The notes beneath the pieces are model-generated. The model was not told the origin of the DNA and searched no databases. It was given only the letters and a program-made list of their open reading frames with translations. Below are positions 60,869 through 64,000 of a stretch of 64,000 bases of DNA, one piece after another. The position numbers were made by a program, and so were the translations under genes. Numbering within the stretch: position 1 is the first letter of the stretch; every line of letters starts with the position of its first letter. This DNA is from UBA1952 sp965200035 (lineage in GTDB: Bacteria; Bacteroidota; Bacteroidia; Chitinophagales; Chitinophagaceae): positions 4,154,001 to 4,218,000 of the forward strand of contig OZ241334.1 of NCBI GenBank assembly GCA_965200035.1, read 5' to 3'.

Positions 60869-61450
60869 ATGCTGAAAGTAGGCATTACAGGCGGCATTGG
60901 CTCTGGTAAAACAGTGGTCTGCCGCCTGTTCGAGGTTTTGGGCATCCCTGTATTCTACGCGGACATGGCCGCCCGCCGCCTGACCGATAATGATCCGGTA
61001 GTAGTAGCGGCGATTAAAGAAATATTCGGGGAAGACATTTACACTGCTCACGGCCTTGACCGTAAAAAGATTGGTGAAATCGTTTTTGTCCGGCCGGACA
61101 AGTTGCAGCAATTGAACGAGATCGTGCATCCCGCAACCATCCGGGATGCAGCCATATGGATGGAACAGCAGGCCACCCATTACGCCATTAAAGAAGCGGC
61201 GATATTTTTCGAAAGCGGCAGCAATAAAGCTATAGATGTGATGATCGGCGTCAGCGCTCCGCTCGATGTGCGCATTCAGCGCGCCATGGAGCGGGATGCC
61301 TCTACGCGGGATGAAGTGCTGCTCCGCATTTCCCGGCAGATGAATGAAGAAGAAAAAATGGGGCTTTGCGACTATGTAATCAACAATGACGGGCAACGGG
61401 CACTGATTCCTCAGGTAATGGAACTGCACCATCTGCTGCTTGAGCGCTAA
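60869..61450 (+). CDS. coaE: Dephospho-CoA kinase
   Basis: A 193-residue P-loop kinase for the last step of CoA synthesis. Walker A is GGIGSGKT (8-15), with DMAAR (substrate region) and EAAIFFESG. RISRQM with NEEEK is the lid. It ends the operon and overlaps the convergent DUF922 gene by 4 bases at their 3' ends. Confidence 0.95.
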   Translation: MLKVGITGGIGSGKTVVCRLFEVLGIPVFYADMAARRLTDNDPVVVAAIKEIFGEDIYTAHGLDRKKIGEIVFVRPDKLQQLNEIVHPATIRDAAIWMEQQATHYAIKEAAIFFESGSNKAIDVMIGVSAPLDVRIQRAMERDASTRDEVLLRISRQMNEEEKMGLCDYVINNDGQRALIPQVMELHHLLLER

Positions 61451-62268
61451 TGGCTGGCCCAGGCTTCCGTCTTGCTCAGCTCTTCATCAATCATTTTCGT
61501 CCAGCGGTCCTGCGCATCATCGATGATGCCGTGCTGCGTCTCTTCCTCATATTTCTGCTGACGGTCCAGTTGTTCCTGAAATATTGATCTGTAAATACTG
61601 CTTAGCTTTTGCTGCAGGTTGCCGAACGTGATTTGCTCATGGCTGAAGCGTTCGCGCATCTTCCGCGTGTATAGCTCACAGATATCGAAATGCGTCTGCT
61701 CATGCTTCAGGATAGCCGCCGTCTGATGATCCGGGCGAACCCATGAAGTAGCTGTTTCAAAACTATTGTAGATATAGATTTTTGGCTGCGTGGTAGTAGT
61801 AATGGTATTCGTTTCGATAGCAATGCCGGCAGAAGTCACCGCTGCATTGCGCGGAGGCGCATTCACCGGCACCGGCCCTTTAAAATCGTCCCATACAAGC
61901 TTACGCTCCTTCGTCCAGGAAATATGCTTTTCCCACCGGTACACCTCATCCACTTTATAAAAAGATACTTTCAGCTCATCGCAGTATTGCTTTTGCGACC
62001 TTTCTTTCCGGCTGTCAATCTTCGCCAGATTCGCTCCCATGTCCTGAGCAGCCGATTTTACTTTTTGCAGCAATTCGTAGTAAGAGCACGCCTGACCAGG
62101 ATCATCTCCGGTAAATGTATGCTTTGCCATACTGGTAGCGCCCTGCGGCACGGGTTCACCTACGTAAAGAATCGTAATAAAGCTGTCAGCAGTATTGGCT
62201 GCAAATACAGCCTGCGATATCATTAAGAAGCATAGCAAAAGAAAGGAACACGCTCGTCTCAAAATCAT
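61447..62268 (-). CDS. DUF922 secreted Zn-peptidase-like protein
   Basis: A 273-residue exported protein with a signal peptide (LLLCFLMISQAVFAANTA). The DUF922 region shows LVWDDFKGPVP and a metal-like site ILKHEQTHFDICELY, i.e. HEQTH followed by a Asp/Glu. The C-terminal part is a long charged helix (LDRQQKYEEETQHGIID). Predicted to be a periplasmic or secreted zinc protease; substrate unknown. Confidence 0.8.
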   Translation of the reverse strand: MILRRACSFLLLCFLMISQAVFAANTADSFITILYVGEPVPQGATSMAKHTFTGDDPGQACSYYELLQKVKSAAQDMGANLAKIDSRKERSQKQYCDELKVSFYKVDEVYRWEKHISWTKERKLVWDDFKGPVPVNAPPRNAAVTSAGIAIETNTITTTTQPKIYIYNSFETATSWVRPDHQTAAILKHEQTHFDICELYTRKMRERFSHEQITFGNLQQKLSSIYRSIFQEQLDRQQKYEEETQHGIIDDAQDRWTKMIDEELSKTEAWASH

Positions 62269-62368
62269 ATTTACCTTCGTGCCCGGCTATAGAAACGGAC
62301 TATTAAATTTACGAAATACACAGGCGCACAGCGGCATCATTCCCTAAAGCAGGCGTTAATTATCTTTT

Positions 62369-63376
62369 ATGAAAACGGCATCCGTAAGAAACATCATCAT
62401 TAGTCGTACAGATAGTATCGGCGATGTGATTCTTACCCTGCCCATGGCCAGACTGCTGAAAGACCGATTTCCCGGAATAAAAGTTGCCTTCATGGGCAAA
62501 AGCTATACCCGTGCCGTTATCGAGTGCTGCGCTTATGTGGATGAGTTTATAGATGTCGCTGATTTTCTGAAAAAGGAAGTGACCGTGTGCGGACAGCAGC
62601 CGGATACCATCATTCATGTATTTCCTGTAAAAGAGATTGCGCAGCGGGCAAAAGAACTGCGCATCAGGCAGCGCATCGGCACTACCAACCGGATTTTTCA
62701 CTGGACCACCTGCAATAAGCTCGTTCGCCTGAGCCGTAAGAACTCATACCTGCACGAAGCGCAGCTAAATACAAGACTTCTGGTGCCGCTTAGCATTGAT
62801 GAGCCATTTTCGCCGGAGCAGCTTGGCCGGTCATTTGGCTTTACCCGCATTGCTCCATTGCCGGAGGCATTTTCGCATCTTACAGACCAAAACAAATTCA
62901 ACCTGATCCTGCACCCGAGGTCACAAGGGAGCGCGCGGGAATGGGGATTGGATAATTTTGCGGCATTGATCCATTTGCTGCCACAGGAGGAATACAAAAT
63001 ATTCATTTCAGGAACAGCCAAAGAACGGGAAGGGCTGCAGCCATTGTTTGATGCCGTAGGCGATCGCTTAACAGACATATGCGGCCTTATGGATCTGTCT
63101 GTCTTCATTGCATTCATACAAGCCTGCGATGGGTTGATTGCCAATAGTACCGGACCACTTCATATAGCTGCAGCGCTGGGAAAGCGCGCCGTGGGCATCT
63201 ATCCCAATATCCGGCCGATGCATCCCGGAAGGTGGCAGCCGCTTGGTCCACAGGCTGTTTTTGTTACTACCAGCCAGCAATGCGATTACTGCCGGAAAGA
63301 TGCAGGTAAATGCAGGTGCATGCAATCAATAACCTCCGTGGCAGTGAAAGAAAAGCTGGAAATGCGCAAAAAATAA
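62369..63376 (+). CDS. Glycosyltransferase family 9 (heptosyltransferase-like)
   Basis: A 335-residue GT-B enzyme. SRTDSIGDVILTLPMARLLK is the N-terminal signature of family 9 (WaaF/WaaC-like), and LIANSTGPLHIAAALGK is the donor-binding motif. A Cys-rich tail (CDYCRKDAGKCRCM) is present. Likely acts on LPS or another surface glycan; which sugar is not known. Confidence 0.92.
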   Translation: MKTASVRNIIISRTDSIGDVILTLPMARLLKDRFPGIKVAFMGKSYTRAVIECCAYVDEFIDVADFLKKEVTVCGQQPDTIIHVFPVKEIAQRAKELRIRQRIGTTNRIFHWTTCNKLVRLSRKNSYLHEAQLNTRLLVPLSIDEPFSPEQLGRSFGFTRIAPLPEAFSHLTDQNKFNLILHPRSQGSAREWGLDNFAALIHLLPQEEYKIFISGTAKEREGLQPLFDAVGDRLTDICGLMDLSVFIAFIQACDGLIANSTGPLHIAAALGKRAVGIYPNIRPMHPGRWQPLGPQAVFVTTSQQCDYCRKDAGKCRCMQSITSVAVKEKLEMRKK

Positions 63377-63406
63377 AAGGTGCACGACGAACGCACACCT
63401 TTATTT
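63371..63406 (+). terminator. Terminator after the family 9 glycosyltransferase
   Basis: AAATAAAAGGTG (63371-63382) pairs with CACCTTTATTT (63396-63406) with one bulged A. It overlaps the stop codon of the gene. The rest to 63547 has no further gene. Confidence 0.75.
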
Positions 63407-63547
63407 AATCACACACACAACTGATTTTTAATTCTCTTAGCGATAAGGTTTGAATATCTTTTGAGAATTATGATCTGTTTGGTTGCTTCGATAGCCGTAT
63501 TATAATGACCGGCAAAAGTTACCGAAGCAATTTCTTATTCTTAATTC

Positions 63548-63841
63548 TTATAAATTCTGGCTACTATCACGCTGAGTGCTCTGGCTGCCTGAGCGTTCTG
63601 TATCCTGCTGCGCGCTTCGGTCATCTTCAGACTGGCTGCTGCGCTGGTCATTCTGATTTGGCTGTGCAGAAGTCTGCTCGCGTTGCTGCTGCTGGTCGTC
63701 ATTGCGGCTGCTCAAATCCTGATCCTGCTCATTGCGCTGAGTAGATTGTTGCTGATTGCTTGTTTGTTGTGTTTCGCGCCCTTGCTGTTGGTCTTGCTGA
63801 CGATCCTGTTGTTGTCCTTGTTGCTGCTGTTGGTCTTTCAT
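63548..63841 (-). CDS. Extremely Gln-rich disordered small protein
   Basis: A 97-residue hydrophilic protein: 35 of 97 residues are Gln, with Asp, Ser, Arg and Asn making most of the rest. It contains no Val, Ile, Phe, Tyr, Trp, Cys or His and only two Leu. No signal peptide or family is visible. Composition is like plant hydrophilins or stress-protective proteins. The frame could also be low-complexity chance, but the clean ATG and continuous bias argue for a gene. Its promoter region is in 63842-64000, where I see no clear -7 element. Confidence 0.55.
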   Translation of the reverse strand: MKDQQQQQGQQQDRQQDQQQGRETQQTSNQQQSTQRNEQDQDLSSRNDDQQQQREQTSAQPNQNDQRSSQSEDDRSAQQDTERSGSQSTQRDSSQNL

Positions 63842-64000
63842 AACATTGATTTTTTATGGTTTAAAAACGATTTTGCTGTCATCCGCTTATCTGAATCTTC
63901 AGGTAGCAACGCCTTACATGTCTTTAGCGAAAAAGAACGTGCCACGCCAAATGCTTTGCCGGCAAGTGTTTCCGGAATTATTCATGAATCTACAGCCTAT

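Overview
This window reads as chromosome of a Bacteroidota bacterium, most likely close to Chitinophagaceae. The basis is: two secreted proteins with type IX secretion (Por) sorting domains and SprB-like repeats; many TAnnTTTG -7 promoter elements; a short 285-residue primary sigma factor; a long Bacteroidota-style NusB; and lipoproteins with Cys-Lys-Asp-rich starts. Genes are short operons on both strands, usually closed by strong hairpin terminators. No rRNA, tRNA, CRISPR array, prophage or intact insertion sequence was recognised.

Layout. 1-3540: a PaoABC-like molybdenum aldehyde/xanthine oxidoreductase operon (minus strand, last gene cut by the window edge). 3.7-6.4 kb: class II photolyase, secreted esterase, small secreted protein. 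6.7-10.7 kb: large T9SS surface protein with SprB repeats and a small periplasmic helical protein. 10.8-15.4 kb: an ABC-2 permease and its probable ATPase, with a BlaI repressor / M56 peptidase pair between them whose promoter carries two operator copies. 15.5-19.5 kb: tryptophan 2,3-dioxygenase, a GT-C membrane glycosyltransferase, a DUF4375-like protein, a lipoprotein. 19.6-26.3 kb: ABC-F protein, DHCW cupin divergent from an ArsR-AHSA1-DoxX operon, YdeI-like protein, second T9SS protein, VOC protein. 26.3-30.8 kb: the most accessory-looking stretch, with a perfect 31-bp inverted repeat, SDR and AraC genes, a second large inverted repeat next to a SymE-like toxin gene, an XRE regulator, an AT-rich orphan membrane protein and about 780 bases of gene-poor DNA with 11-bp-periodic repeats. 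30.8-41.5 kb: MFS exporter, AlkB, TfoX-like, DUF763, RhlE-type helicase, cold-shock protein, desaturase, TPR protein, gyrA.

41.8-49.3 kb is the best candidate for an undescribed system. An E1-like (ThiF) / nitroreductase fusion of the Rv1355c (MoeY) family is followed at once by a GNAT/LuxI-like acyltransferase-fold protein, a 7TMR-DISM sensor histidine kinase and a REC-histidine kinase. A LuxR-type response regulator and a lone REC protein lie beside it. Tight spacing and overlaps suggest one operon. My inference is that the first two proteins make or modify a small molecule and the sensors respond to it; this is not shown by sequence alone.

49.4-64 kb is mostly housekeeping: thioesterase, saccharopine dehydrogenase-like protein, smpB, accD, a paralogous lipoprotein, pyrR-pyrB, glutaryl-CoA dehydrogenase, rpoD, an erythromycin-esterase-like protein, the nusB-DUF1573-yajC-coaE operon, a DUF922 peptidase-like protein, a family 9 glycosyltransferase and an extremely Gln-rich small protein.
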